The notes below the pieces were generated by a model, which was given only the letters and a program-made list of their open reading frames with translations, had not been told where the DNA came from and did not search any database. The position numbers and the translations under genes are program-made. This document shows, piece after piece, positions 11,154-23,139 of a DNA stretch of 64,000 nt. This stretch comes from Tubulanus polymorphus. Lineage: Eukaryota > Nemertea > Palaeonemertea > Tubulaniformes > Tubulanidae. The stretch spans positions 19,000,001-19,064,000 of the forward strand of contig NC_134025.1 in the NCBI RefSeq assembly GCF_964204645.1, given 5' to 3'. How positions within the stretch are numbered: position 1 is the first letter of the stretch; each line of letters begins with the position of its first letter.

Positions 11154-12622
11154 ATGAAATTTACTAGCCGGTTACCCAGTTTACCCTATGCTTATGGCCT
11201 CCCCAAGATTCACAAACGTAATGTCCCTTTACGCCCTATAATTTCAAGCAGGGGCTCTCCCTCTTATTATCTTTCTAAATCTATTGCCAAAATGCTTTCT
11301 CCCTTACTTGGGTCATTCTCTGGTTCTCATATCAAACATAATATGGATTTATTACAAAGATTACGTCACATTACCCCCAATGGTAACAAGTTCATCTCTT
11401 TTGATGGAATCTCTCTATTCACCAACATCCCTCTGGAACCTACGTTAGATTTCATTAAACGTAAACTTCCATCCTTAAATTTGAATTTTCCTGTCTCAAT
11501 CCACTGTCTCATTGACCTTTTAGAATTATGTGCTAGAAGAGCCTATTTTCAATTGATGGCATTTTCTTTGAGCAAATATATGGTTTCGCTATGGGTAACC
11601 CCCTCTCGCCGATTTTAGCTAACCTCTTCTTAGAACATATTGAATCAGAAATTTTACCCTTATACACTGGGTTCGCGCCTCTTCTATGGCTCAGGTATGT
11701 TGATGACATTTTATGTTTAGTATCAACTGATTTTAACCTTGAATTGTTTTTGACATATCTCAATTCCCTTTATCCTTCCTTGAAGTTCACCTTTGAGTGG
11801 GAAGTTGACGGGAAAATGCCCTTTCTGGATGTTCTCATACATAATTTTAATTCGAGATTAGGTTTCTCTGTTTTTCGTAAACCTACTAACTGTGAATCCT
11901 ACCTACATTTCTTCTTGTTCACTCCAACTTACCCTAAAGTGGCAGTTGTTCAAGGTTTTTTCCTTCGGGCTTATAGGATTTGTGATAAAAACTTTTTAGA
12001 TCATGAGATTTTACATATTCAATCCAGTTTCAAAAAACTTGCATACCCTGACAAGATTTTAGTGAAAGCCCTTCACAAAGCCAAAAAAGTATTTTTCTCT
12101 CCTGCCCAACCCCGTAATCCTATTGATTCGCCTAAACCTAAAAACAAAATTATAGTTCCTTTTGTCCCTTGCCTTGACAAATTCAAACCGGCTCTTCGTC
12201 ATTTGAATACTGATTTAATTTTCAAGTATAATAACAAAATTTCTAATTTTTGCTCCAATAACAATCTGAACCCTAATGTCCATTGTGGAGTTTATAAAAT
12301 CAACTGTTCTGATTGTAACCTTTTTTACATTGGGGAAACCGGTAGGAATATTAAGGATCGTATCAAAGAACATAAACGAGATGTATTTAATGGGGTTAAA
12401 TTAGAAAGTGGGGTAGTCTCCCATTCTTTGGTTACCGGACACAATTTTGATTTTTCTGGAGCCAATATTATCTTTCCCAACAGTAGTCGCACTAAACGAC
12501 ATATAGTTGAATCTGCTTTGATTACTACTCATTCCGATCGTTCTGTCAACCTCAATAATGGTTTCAGCCCCCATAATAAACTTCTTTCAAGTTATGTCAG
12601 TGCTCTAGTCCCCATAACGTAA
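11154..12622 (+). pseudogene. Penelope-like element: RT plus GIY-YIG endonuclease, frameshifted
   Basis: The first part (11154-11556) reads PYAYGLPKIHK, RPIISSRGSPSYYLSK and DGISLFTNIPL, conserved blocks of Penelope-like reverse transcriptases. The second frame carries GFAMGNPLSPILANLFLEHI and the catalytic RYVDDIL, then FLDVLI, and near its C terminus a GIY-YIG endonuclease (CGVYKINCSDCNLFYIGETG then R, with a following IKEHKRDV). A one-base deletion near 11555 moves the reading frame; otherwise no stop interrupts RT or endonuclease. The start is missing: the usual N-terminal segment before PKIHK is mostly gone, replaced by the left inverted arm. Relatively young for this window. Confidence 0.92.
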
Positions 12623-12689
12623 TGTGCAGCGATTCGTGTCCTATTTCATATTTCATGTATTAATACTGTATTTGGCAAGTCATTTAGAC

Positions 12690-12722
12690 TGAAGAAGGGT
12701 GGTAGTAACCACCCGAAATATT
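12690..12722 (+). other. CTGAAGA-stem-GAAA motif in the Penelope-like 3' end
   Basis: CTGAAGAAGGGTGG, loop TAGTAA, then CCACCCGAAATATTTC: a perfect six-base stem between a CTGANGA box and a GAAA box. Penelope-like elements are known to carry hammerhead ribozymes in their terminal repeats. There is one extra base between the CTGAAGA box and the stem, so this may be a degenerate hammerhead or just a conserved 3' hairpin. The same motif occurs on the minus strand at about 47978-48010. Confidence 0.5.
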
Positions 12723-12730
12723 TCTTATGT

Positions 12731-12784
12731 GTTTTAATAAACATTTTATCATCTAATTCTTTTATTGTGGGATTTTACTCGTAT
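12731..12784. repeat. 54-bp perfect inverted repeat, right arm of the Penelope-like element
   Basis: Exact reverse complement of 11064-11117. It ends the element at ATTTTACTCGTAT. The same sequence occurs in reverse orientation in the 3' fragment at 47905-48012. Confidence 0.9.
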
Positions 12785-13051
12785 GGAGTTGAGATAGTCA
12801 TGAAAGGTTGCTTTCTTTTGGTATATTGTCAGGACTCAAAATTGAACAGTTATTGATTGAGGAGGTCTTGAAAATGGAAAATCCCCTGTGTTTATAATTC
12901 ATTTGAAGTTAATGCGTTTGTTTGTTTCATGAATGGCTTCCCCGATTGCATGTACATTTTACCGCTTTCATCCAGACTAATGCTCTAAAATCACATACTA
13001 TCCTTATGTTCGAAGTGAGGTTTATATTTTCTTTCAATGCACATTTTTTAG

Positions 13052-13148
13052 TTCACCCAAGTTTGAGCCACCAAAGCGTGATGAAGAAGCAGAATCACAG
13101 AGGCGGGCTCGGGCAAGACGGGCTAGAGAATCTCGACGTTCAACTCAG
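13052..13148 (+). CDS. PPP1R12A: MYPT/PPP1R12A-like exon with first ROCK inhibitory site
   Basis: The exon reads SPKFEPPKRDEEAESQ, then an Arg-rich run ending ARESRRSTQ. This matches the MYPT1 segment that ends RRSTQ followed by GVT, where the Thr (human Thr696) is phosphorylated by Rho kinase and inhibits myosin light chain phosphatase; the Ser before it is a PKA/PKG site in vertebrates. Both residues are present. The acceptor is a T-rich tract ending in TTTTTTAG and the donor is GTAATG. The junction to the next exon falls between Gln and Gly-Val-Thr and the reading frame continues in phase 0. An overlapping 76-residue open frame here is in the wrong frame and is not real. Confidence 0.95.
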
Positions 13149-13689
13149 GTAATGTCAATTTTTATGCCCAGCTTTTGGTTTTATTGTTCAGGGATGATTA
13201 TTTTCCGCTGTTTGGCAGATTTCCGCCTTTTCAATCAATTTTTCCTCTTTTCTCAGATCGATGCGAATCCGTTGAAAAAAATTGGGGGGGGGGGTGAGGA
13301 TAATGGCATCTAAGGATAGATTGGTTTGACCATAAAAGCATTTCCCCATCTATTTTTAAATGAGATCATTTTCGTTAGCGGCATGTGTATACTAACAAAG
13401 TTTTATCTATCTGTTGCCCGACCATGTATCTGTGTATATATGTATCTAGGTTATTGATTTTTTACCGAGTGTTACTCGCGTAGTGCTTAAAAATGACTTT
13501 GCGGTCCCTTACGTGGTGCCGTCTACATTGTTTTCGTATGCAAATAAATAGATGATGAGCATCTTGACTCCTCTTGGAACTAGCAGTATGTTGACGGTAA
13601 AACATGGACGATGTTGTTTGATTTCTGAGTGGAATTTCAATGTAAAAACTGCTGAAAAACGATTTGAGACGATGTGAAAAATAAAAAAT

Positions 13690-14890
13690 TTCAAACCCCC
13701 CTCATTACTTGGTTCTTTTGACACTCGTGGCACTCAAAATCAAACACCCCTCATTACTTCGCGCCTTCGGCACTGGTGCCTGGCAGCTGATGCTGCCAGT
13801 AACATCACGCTTAGGGCATTGGTTATTTCTAAGTTATTACAAGATTCGAAATTTTCCGCCTTTTTGATGATGGCCCGTTATCATCCCTGATTATTGCTGC
13901 TTACTGTTGTCACATTGTGTTTCCAATAGAGAACAAATATGCGTAATTGTATTTATCTCATCAAGGGTAGAGGCTAGGATGAATAATTTTCCCGGTTTTT
14001 TGGTTTACATATGGCGTCACTTTTGAGCGAGTGCATCCGCTTTTTCGTGGCACAAAATTTTATGCCAATAGTGCCGATTTTTATGAGCACAAATGGTTCA
14101 TGACATGAGCGCCTAGCCGCATGCAAAGAACAGGGATCCCAAACTTCTGACTAAAAAAATTTTTTATGGTGTCTGAGATCGATACAGATTTGGTGTTAAA
14201 ATAAAGGGGGTAGGGGGTAATGATCGGTTATGACACTTGTGGTGAGTTTTGTAATGATCGACTTGCCGTGGCTAGCCTGAGCCTACATCTGGAAAATCGA
14301 TACTGTACCGCGTACTGCTGCTACAGTATTGTAGGCCAACGCGTGCTGTCACGATATGAATAAGAAAATAGTGGAGCGATATGGTTTAAACAATAGCATT
14401 CATACACACGCCACACGCTAGCGAGCAGCGTCTACATTACTGATCACTAGAGTATATACCTGCGTGCATGTGGTCTATTGATTTGCGCGCAGCAGTAATG
14501 ATCAGACTGACACGCGTGATGCATACATGTCGTCAATCAAAACAAACTATTCAGTAGATCCAAAATGTCGACTGCCCGTAAATGTTTTTTTTTTTGTTTG
14601 AATAAAATTAATTATAACTATTGACAAATCTTTCTGCCGAGAAAAAAGCTGCTGCTTCAAGGATTCGAACCTAATATCGATTGTTCGAAGATTTCAACCA
14701 CCAATTAGAATCTTTGATACATTAGTTATGGATCAAACATGGATTCCACATCAAACTGACGTTAATTTTTGCTAGATTCTGGTCCTGAGAATTTCCCAGA
14801 TGCCTGGAAATTGCCTCAAATTTAAAAAAATCTCTTGGGGAGGGTCCCCAAACCCCCCTAATGGCGTGGCTTCACGCCAATGGAGCTTGC
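13690..14890 (+). repeat. Mixed low-copy repeats with CCCC-rich hairpins
   Basis: Contains two GC-rich pieces (CACCCCTCATTACTTCGCGC with CTTCGGCAC at 13740-13790, and GTCCCCAAACCCCC with GGCGTGGCTTCACGCCAATGG at 14846-14882) that resemble the segment at 1835-1890. Between 14270 and 14600 the sequence shares AAAACAAACTATTCA and a CACACGC-rich part with the interior of the TA-flanked MITEs. No coding exon seen. Confidence 0.45.
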
Positions 14891-14931
14891 GAGGACAGAA
14901 TTAGATCAAGTTGATTTCCGATTTTTGGTTT

Positions 14932-16107
14932 ACCTTTGTCAGCAGTCTGAGGTTGGCATTGAGCCGTACGGTACGTTTTTTTATGTGAGCATTTTTGGTT
15001 TACCTTTGTCAGCAGTATGAGGTTGACATTGAGCCAATTCATGTAAAATCGCAGTACGTTTTTTTTTTTGAGCATTTTTTTCATTGGTTCTCGGGTTAAA
15101 CGACGTATAATCGATGCAATTGAAGACATGACGAACTTCCGTCGATGACATGGTCAACTTTGTTTAAATTCGACGAAAAACTGTTTTTGGTGGGAAAATT
15201 CTTAGCTCTTGTGTATAAAATTGCAATGACCTCGATTGGGCGAATGTGATTGGCTGTTTTTGGGATATACGGGGAATTCTGGCACTACTAAAATAATCAC
15301 GGGAAAGCCATTAATGGTGAACGTTTCATTGGACTAGGTGCCGTATATGTGCAAATTTTAAATGCTCATTGCTGGTGAGAATATAATTATTTCACATATT
15401 GCCATAGGTATTGTTTCATTTTAATACCCGGTGATTGCGTTGATTGAGATTGAAGTGAAGTGAACGTTCACTACACAAGGCCTACACGTGGGAGTGCTAG
15501 TGCACACAAACACACGCTCTCAGACTACTATATGGTGATGCTGTAACGCTGCTTGGCGAGTGCACGTTTGGTATGATAACAGGCTGAATAATCGTGGTAG
15601 CAGATGAGCGCTTTGTTTTCTGTTTGTAATAATTTGTAATTTCTTGTGACCTGAAAATACTAAGCAGCGAACTATAGGCATAGGTCGAGGTCTGAATATT
15701 GTGTAATGGTAAATTCCAGGATTTAAAACGATCTAATGCTTCGCCCCTGTGTATTAGCTTCCGCGGCCATACATTGGAAGAGGTTTCGTTTCCAAGACTC
15801 AATATTCAGCCACCCTCTGATATGTGACATCATATGAATTTCATTTGAATATTTTTTCATATTGTGAAAAATATTTTTTTGAAAATATAAAATAGTTTCC
15901 CTGCCGCGCCTACCTGTACCCTACGAAATTTTGGACTTAGACCATAAATAAATGTTTATCTTTTGGTCTTATTTGACTAAGATAAAATACAATATAAACT
16001 TCTAGAACTTTGAAGTCACGAATTAAAAAGATTTTTCAAGCAATGCCCTTACTCCAAACAACCTCTAGCTTTCAAGGTAAACCACACTTTGCCCATGGGC
16101 AATTTAT
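14932..16107 (+). mobile_element. GGTTTACC-family repeat, copy 1
   Basis: Starts TTTTTGGTTTACCTTTGTCA (with the start duplicated at 14990) and ends AAGGTAAACC followed by the palindrome TTGCCCATGGGCAA and TTTATT. The ends therefore form a short inverted repeat GGTTTACCTT/AAGGTAAACC. Other copies: 31752-32535, 57641-59229, and partial 28010-28590. The open frames inside (85 and 101 residues, minus strand) are broken in the other copies, so I regard the family as non-coding. Confidence 0.75.
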
Positions 16108-16141
16108 TTTCATTGGTTCTCAGATTAAACGACATATAACA

Positions 16142-16245
16142 GAGATGAGAATTCCCCGCGGATCCGCGGTTTCCCGCGGATTTCTGTATTGAAAAATATC
16201 AATTTTCCAAATAGTCCAAAAATGATGTAAAAGTATGGGGGGGGT
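16142..16245 (+). repeat. GC-palindrome repeat shared with 2808-2905
   Basis: GAATTCCCCGCGGATCCGCGG, followed by a TATTGAAAAATATCA and TTTCCAAATAGTCCAAAAAT segment, then poly-G. The same order occurs at 2808-2905 with a different GC palindrome. Confidence 0.7.
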
Positions 16246-16969
16246 GATGATCTCACTCAATTGGTCCGGCGCGATCGGTAATCAGGTGAACCGTAAAAGC
16301 GTTCAGTGCCTGTTTTACTTATCGTCACGTAAAAGTATCGCATTTCAATGCATATTCATTGCAACACAGTGATTTTGTATGTACATTTGTACTGCGATGA
16401 GTTTGTATGTATTTTATCGATCGGTTGCAGACACGCACGCACAGCAACAGTAGTAACGTATATAGGTCTACTTACTGTTGCTGCGTGTGTGTGGCGAACG
16501 CTTTCGGATATTATACACTACTTGGTGATGATTTTTAGTGAGCATTCATCGGCGCATTTTTACTGCAATAATTCAGGGCTCGACCCGTAATGCATGAGAT
16601 GCTGAATGTCATCAAATGAGGATGTACCACATTGGAACTAGCCATTACCTTCCAAAATATAATAGTCGTTCATGGGTTCGAGATCGCTCTAAGTGCTCGG
16701 AAAACGTATTTAATTTCTAAAATTTTCTTGGGGGAGGACTCAAGATGGCCGTCCTGTGACCTTTTTTTATGCCAAAAAATGTAAATTTTGGTCGGAATTC
16801 CAAGTCCTGTAGCTTCCTTCTTGTTTGCCATTTTTCATTGAAATTTGTGATGGCTATTCTGTGAAAAGAGATCTTTAATACCTGAGAAGGGTATTTTGAT
16901 CAGCCAATTATCACACATTTTGCGGCCATCTTGGTGTCACCAGTACTCATTCATAGGTGGAAAAAAGTT

Positions 16970-17332
16970 TTCCACATTATATTGATACCTAAGCATATTT
17001 TGTTACCACAATCAATTGGGAAGTTGTAGCTCATAACATGTTTTATGATTGTGGTGAGTTTCAAGGTTATTGGCTTTGTATACGGCCGCCAGGGGGTGTT
17101 GATTTATACAATAACTTAGTATTTCTATATCATGTTCGTACTTTAGCACATTTTGTTACCACAATCAATTGCAAAATTGTAGCTGCTGACATGTTCTATG
17201 ATTGTGGTGAGTTTCAAGGTCATTGGCTTTTGTATATGGTCACCAGGGGGTCGTTGAATATTGAAAGTTTTATTGTCAAGCATTTGAAATCACTTTCCAC
17301 GTGGGTATGGTGTCCCTGAGCCCCTAGTTTAC
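16970..17332 (+). repeat. CACCAGGGGG-type repeat, 3' part
   Basis: Two units (TTTTGTTACCACAATCAATT, GATTGTGGTGAGTTTCAAGG) and the tail CACTTTCCACGTGGG..GTGTCCCTGAGCCCCTAG. Preceded by a GACTCAAGATGGCCGTCC segment also found at 24940 and 26920. The 93-residue open frame covering it is repeat-derived. Confidence 0.75.
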
Positions 17333-17650
17333 CATTGGAGTCGTTTGAGTTGTTTGTTCGCACCTCTTCCCCATCTCATGGGAAATGATGAAACTTGGCT
17401 GCCCCATGGCTGAATACGTGAGGACCATGGCTTTACTCGGTTTGGTTAAATGAGCATCTACTCATGTACAGTAACTTAAAGTTTTTGGGTCAAACATGCG
17501 CCCCAGTCATCTTCTCAACCAATATATTCCATTATTATTTACAAAACTACTTAGATGGACCATGATTAAAATATGTTTGCTCAGTGATAAGTGAAACTGA
17601 TTGATTTTGAATTATTGTTTCCGATTCACTTTTACTTTTGTATTTTCTAG

Positions 17651-17827
17651 GGTGTGACTAAAGAAGATGTTGAGCGAGCGGAGGAAGCTTTAGCTGCTAG
17701 TGACAAAGATGAACAACGTTGGTCAAGGACTGCGCCACCTACTGATAAGGAAGAAAATAAAAGTGATAAAGAAAATAAACCGGAAGAAATTCCATCTTAC
17801 CGAAGGTCATGGGAGGAACGAAAGGAG
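17651..17827 (+). CDS. PPP1R12A: MYPT/PPP1R12A-like exon, acidic/basic middle region
   Basis: Fifty-nine codons begin GVTKEDVERAEEALAASD, continuing the GVTLTDLQEAEK-type segment that follows the first inhibitory site in vertebrate MYPT1. The rest is rich in Glu, Lys and Asp and ends SYRRSWEERKE. The acceptor is TATTTTCTAG and the donor is GTACTT; both junctions are phase 0. Reading on past the donor gives a stop within four codons, which supports splicing here. This part of the family is largely disordered, so only the first twenty residues give a strong match. Confidence 0.92.
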
Positions 17828-17904
17828 GTACTTAGACAATTATAGTTCTGTCTTGCTGATATGTATCATATCCAAAATCATCCGCGGATTTCCGTGGAGT
17901 TCCA

Positions 17905-17951
17905 TTTTTAAGCCAGCCATAGGCTCGCTCCGCCTATGGCTGGCTTAAAAA
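17905..17951. repeat. Perfect 20-bp hairpin followed by (AT)n
   Basis: TTTTTAAGCCAGCCATAGGC is followed by the seven-base loop TCGCTCC and then by its exact reverse complement. An (AT)n run of about 28 bases follows directly. It sits 78 bases after a MYPT exon, in the intron. It is probably the compact remains of a foldback element; no flanking duplication is obvious. Confidence 0.9.
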
Positions 17952-18560
17952 TATATATATATATATATATATAATCTGTCAAGTTCAGTTTTTCATTTTC
18001 CCCTGTCATAAATGACTGGTAGGACGCGTGCTGGTTAAGACCCAGTTGCTCAAAAGTTGGTTAAAGATAACCAGTGGATAGATACCATAGGAACAATGAA
18101 CTTTTAATTGTAACTATCCACTGGTTGCCTCTAACCAAACTTTGAGCAACTGGGCCCAGAATTGGGCACTTAACTTTTTGTGAAATAACTGAAAACATGC
18201 CAAAATCGAGCAAATCGCCATTCGTTTTGCAAACACGTGTTTTTGTGAATTTTGTATAGGCCTGGACTGCTAATGCTGTGAAATTTTGTGTTCATACATT
18301 TCCACATAATTTGCTGAATAAACTTCTAAATTTACTCCAAGGCCTGCGTAAATTAAGGGGTCCCACCTGCACCTAACTTCTTAATAACCTGGCTTGACCT
18401 TTGACTATAGTTTCCTGGATAGATCCAAGAATTGCGCCTGTGTCAGTCTGTGCATGTGGGCGTACAGTTGTTCCCACTCTACAGTCTTCAGGTTTGATTG
18501 ATTTTCTTGGGTTTTGTTATGTTTGTTTTAGGTGGGAGGTGGATGAACCCTATTGTTTTT

Positions 18561-18790
18561 AGCCCACTTGGGACTTGTGTCTCAGCGGGCTATTGCGTTT
18601 ACAATTCGTCCATTGCCCGTCCATCTGTTCGTCATAGCGTCCGTCAGTTCATAGCACAATCCAGTTATTTAGGGAAGTTTTGAAGACACTTCAATGGATT
18701 AAAATATGAGTCCCACAATCACAAGTTCGAAAAGATTTAAAATATCAAAACTATAATGAATTTATTAAAAACTCGAATTTTCGGTTTTAT
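18561..18790 (+). repeat. CACCAGGGGG-type repeat, 5' end only
   Basis: Begins with the family's palindromic head (AGCCCACTTGGGAC..GTCTCAGCGGGCTATTGCG), a CGTCC-rich stretch and CAATCCAGTTATTTAGGGAAG. The rest of the element does not follow directly. Confidence 0.7.
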
Positions 18791-18861
18791 CCTAAAAACC
18801 ATTCTCAAGAGTGACTAGCCTAAAATTATGACATTTCACAGTATATATACCAGTAAGAACG

Positions 18862-19134
18862 ACTATTGCACATGAAAACTAGGTAATATTAACCAGAGAG
18901 GAAATGTATAGGGACAAAAGTTTATTGTGAAGGGAGAAGCCAAGGTTACCATTGACACAGGAATTTGAATGGGAATTTATTAAAGCCGACTCAACTATGT
19001 GACGTCGGGTAATACTGTGAGAGGGAAAAATTATACGAGAATTATCAAAATCAAATTGATGACCATTGGTATCCCAAACGTGGGTACACTTCCTCTCTGG
19101 TTAACATTACCTACTAGTTTTCATGTGCAATAGT
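18862..19134. mobile_element. 273-bp MITE with ~40-bp inverted ends
   Basis: Left end ACTATTGCACATGAAAACTA, right end its reverse complement, and the similarity continues to CCAGAGAGGAA about 40 bases in, with a 3-base indel. The interior is non-coding. I could not see a clear target duplication, so the superfamily is open. Confidence 0.75.
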
Positions 19135-20850
19135 GTGTGTCGGGGTGTGCCAGACCCCCGACTTATTTTCCGGATTTTTAGCTTCACGTAAGTGGCAACT
19201 CCGGAACATAGTTTTGACGACTAAGTGCCCGACTTGAATAATATACAATAATAGCACTAAGGCTAATAATTATAACTGTCACAAACATGTAAAATGCTAC
19301 ATTTCTAAGTTTCACTAGCTACTACTATATAAATTAGAAGTGAAAAAATACGGTAAAACTAACAACACATTATGTTCCTAAGCATGTCCACGATCCGACA
19401 CATTCAACGATTAGGGCTTAAAGAGACCCGTTAAACTGCGAGAAATGCTTTAATACAGCGATGGAGCTATGTGACCACTGAGGCGTGAGCCAATAATAAT
19501 ATAGTAACGTTATAGAAATATTTGACTATTCAACAATTGATCCCTAAAAACTAGCTTCTACAAAACATATCTGACAGATTCTTTTATCAGTCAAGCGTGA
19601 CACAATAGGCAGCCATCTTAGTGTCATCACTCCTCATTTATAGATAGAAAAAGGTTTTCATGGGCTTGCATGCTTGCAAGCCCATATTGCTATCACACGG
19701 ATTGATAACTTGCTTGGGGAGTCGATAACTCTCATTAGAAACTTCTTTGGACTTTGATATTTACACACATTTATTGCAGTAATAAAATCTAGGTTCCTTT
19801 CGTATATTGGCTATATCGGTTGTCGTTTTCATTGTTTTATGATTTTGTTTAATCATTTTTGTTATTTCAGCAGCGCAAACCAACCTTGGTTGAGCGTCCG
19901 TGATCAGTCTTGAAATTGGTATTCATGCGCAGCATAGTACTGCCGACAATTCAATTCATTCTTTATTGACACAATTAAAATTTCACGATAAAAAATTTAC
20001 TTTCACGTTTTTAAAAAATTATTTTAATTTTCTTTTACTTTCATTGGGTGCTTGCGTTAGCGGCCATTTGAAAAATCTCTGTATGAACATTTATATTGTT
20101 CAGTTTAAATATCTGAAACTTAAAACCGCTTTTCTGTAAAATAAGCTCTGAATTGAATTGAAGACTGGTTCCCTGTTTCTTCAAAGAGCCAGGGGGAGGT
20201 AGGCTGTGGTGGCAATAAACTTTATTGGATGATCGTAGTGGAGTTTCATTTGAAGGAAATGCAACCTATTCTTGCTTAATGTCTTTATTATTTTAAAAGA
20301 AAAATTGTGGCTCCTATCTATTTTCGTGTTCGCTTCTCTTCACCTGAAATCACTGAAGTTAGTCACGTTTTTTCATTCAGCTGTAAATTTTTCTATGCAA
20401 AATCATTTCAACACAATCCGATAAGTAATCTAGGCCTAGCAATTATCAAAATGATGATAGATTCTGTTAAGACACTACAATATTCAAATAACAACTATCC
20501 AAAAGCTTGCACTAACTTGGTCCACGTCTACAATAAAACCATTCTGATTCCCAGTCGATGTAAGACAACACCGATCTCTTAGCTCTTTAAAAAGTAATGA
20601 GTTCAAAGTTCGATTAATTCTACTACAGAAATACAAAACCACCAAGCAAGCTTTCAGTACAACCATGTCAGCCAGTCCATTTTTAGAATTTCTTTCTTGT
20701 TTGAAGAAAATATCGACATATTTCAACGGATAAATAGTATCACTGTCGTAGCATTCATCTCCTCATGTGGAATTGGGGTCATCCGGGTTTTTGTTCTCGT
20801 TACCAGGGGAATTGAATTGAATTATATACAATTTCCTTATTTATATTGGT
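19135..20850. other. Intron sequence, no recognised gene
   Basis: AT-rich sequence with small ORFs of 79-91 residues that show no domain. A short copy of the GGCAGCCATCTTAGTGTCAT segment (seen also at 35020) lies at 19610-19640. Nothing else supported. Confidence 0.45.
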
Positions 20851-20855
20851 ACCTA

Positions 20856-21453
20856 CCGTAAAAACCGGCGTATAAGTCGAGTTTTTAACCCTTGATTTTA
20901 CCACTAAATTATTGACCTCGACTTATACGCCGAGTACAGTTTTCTACTAAGTATTTTCAGGTCACAAGAAATATTGATTCTACCAGATAAAAAAGACAGT
21001 GTTCATCTTCTCACTGCTATAACAGTTTCAATAATTATTCATGATAAATAAAGCTATTTAATGAAAAAACTTCTTTCATTTTGACACAACTTCATTTAAA
21101 ACATGTATTCATATATGCGCACTCATAGCAGCGCTTAATACATTAGGCTATATATAGGCTATATATAGAGTGTGACTCACACTACTGTATCACTGTATGG
21201 TAGTGTATTATACCTGAGTGTGTGTATCAGTCTATTGATTAACACACAGCAGCAATCAGGCTGACGCGCGGTGGCTGCATGAAGGCACACATCGTTATCA
21301 AAACAAACTATTCAATACAATGATACAAGTAATTATTCTTCTAAAAGAAGGGACTCGACTTATAAGCCGGGTATATGTTAAAATCATAAAATGTAGGTCT
21401 GAAAATCGACCTCGACTTATACGCTGCGTAGACTTATACGCCGGTTTTTATGG
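20856..21453. mobile_element. TA-flanked MITE (CCGTAAAAAC family), copy 1
   Basis: 598 bp, with ends CCGTAAAAACCGGCGTATAA and the reverse complement of CCATAAAAACCGGCGTATAA, flanked by TA on both sides. An internal secondary inverted segment (CTCGACTTATACGCC near both ends) is also present. Copies 2 and 3 lie at 37511-38081 and 42304-43866. A TA duplication suggests a Tc1/mariner-like mobiliser, but no transposase is encoded. Confidence 0.85.
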
Positions 21454-21700
21454 TATATATATTGGATATTTTGTAACCATAATCGATAGTAAAATTCTAA
21501 CTAGTGACATGTTCTTTGATTGCGAGGAGTTTTCAGGTCATTTTGATTGTTGTGTATGGCCAGCAGGGGGCACTAAATTGCCTATTAAGTTACTGTCTTC
21601 ATATTGTATTGGCACACGGGCATATTTTGTAACCACAATGAATTGCAAAATCGTAACTTTTGATATGGCAGATTTCACAATAATGGGTCCTAAATAAGTC
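21454..21700 (+). repeat. CACCAGGGGG-type repeat, interior units
   Basis: Two diverged units (TTTTGTAACCATAATCGAT, TTTGATTGCGAGGAG, CCAGCAGGGGGC) follow the MITE directly. The sequence before the MITE (TTATATTGGTACC) is the matching start of such a unit, so the MITE was inserted into this repeat. Confidence 0.7.
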
Positions 21701-22690
21701 AAAATTTTTGATGAAGGAATTAAATAAAACTAGGTATTATTTTATTTTGATAAAGTAACGTTTTTGACTGCGCTGATCTACCGATCTTCGACAGCCGATT
21801 ACAAGTGGGGCTTTCCACAAAATAACAAATTTTCCCTCCATTTATCAAAGATACATTTTTTTCTTAATATCCTAATCTCAAAAATCAACATATTTAATTG
21901 AGCATAGAATCACTTTTATCTGAAATAAACAAAGGTTAACCAGCAATATTCGAATGTAAGGCACCGTTGTCAAATATCTGTATGTTGAATGAATGTGTAC
22001 TACAGCGCGCCTGTATCGGCCTGATATACTGCTAATACACTAGATCGATAAACCGTTCGAATGCTAGCGGTGAACTGTGATGCTCCCTATAGGGGAACAC
22101 TGTAGAGCGTAAGCGCACATAAACTGTTTCAACCTAACAATTTTTTGTGAAGGTAAACAAATGTTACATTCGATTACATCGATTCACCGATAAGGCATAT
22201 ATTGTTGCACAACATCATTTGCCCTTTTGATTGACCCTCCAGGAAAGATGTTACAGATAAGTTTCCGTAAAATTTATTTTTATTACCGAAGTCAAATTAT
22301 GGTTACATTCGGTGGGCTTTACACACACTGGGTCTATCTTACAATATTTAAGAATTATGCAGGTTTTAATTGATTTTCATGGTCAATTGATAAATTATGA
22401 CATATTTCCTTCCATCATTCATGTTTCGTAAGTTATTATTAGGTATGGGGAGAGTACCTGATCGGGAGGAAATTGACAATGTAGCAAACGTAACAGCGTA
22501 ACCCTTCAGGAGCCTCATTGATTGACTGAGAACTGGCTGACTGCCAGGAATATCGCATGTTGTGCACACATCGCAGTGTTTACAAATCTAGGACACTGGT
22601 GGTTCAAGCCACTGGTTTTAAAAGAGCGCTGGGCGCAGTTTGTTAACGAACGTTACTCTTTTTGTTAACTTCTTGTTACGTTCATATACT
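21701..22690. other. Intron sequence, nothing recognised
   Basis: No exon with family similarity, no terminal repeats and no second copy in the window. The 67-residue minus-strand frame at 22366 shows no known domain. Confidence 0.45.
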
Positions 22691-22990
22691 AGCAGAAATA
22701 AATTTGCGAGTAGATATTGGTACCCAGTACTGTGAAATCCGCCATATGTTCTATGATTTTGTGATTATCAAGGTCATTGTTTTGTGTACATGGTCTCCAG
22801 GGGGTGTTTAGTAGCTGAATCATTAAGAATTTTCATATTATATTGTTACCTAGGCATATTTTGTAACAATCAATTGCATAATTGTAGTTAGTGACATGTT
22901 CTTTAAGGGGCATTGAATATTGAAATTTTCTGTTTGTAGAGCATTTCAAACTACTTCCAAAGTGGATGTGGTGTCCCTGGACCCCTAGTT
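22691..22990 (+). repeat. CACCAGGGGG-type repeat, 3' part
   Basis: Two shortened units and the tail AAACTACTTCCAAAGTGG, ending GTGTCCCTGGACCCCTAG. Same orientation as the other copies. Confidence 0.75.
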
Positions 22991-23139
22991 TACTGAGTAG
23001 GTTTTACGAGATTGCCACCACAGTCATTTTGGTGTTTGACATGGCCATTTTAGGCTTGTTCCCACCCACTCAACAGTCTACAGTTGCAAACCAATGTTCT
23101 TATTACTTGATCTGTGGTTTTATGATTGGAGGCATCCTA

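Noticed and set aside
12922-13152. 76-residue open frame starting MFHEWLPRLH
   Set aside because: It overlaps the MYPT exon at 13052-13148 in the wrong frame; only the exon frame matches the family.
17038-17319. 93-residue open frame with internal repeat
   Set aside because: It is the translation of two CACCAGGGGG-type repeat units; other copies carry stops in this frame.
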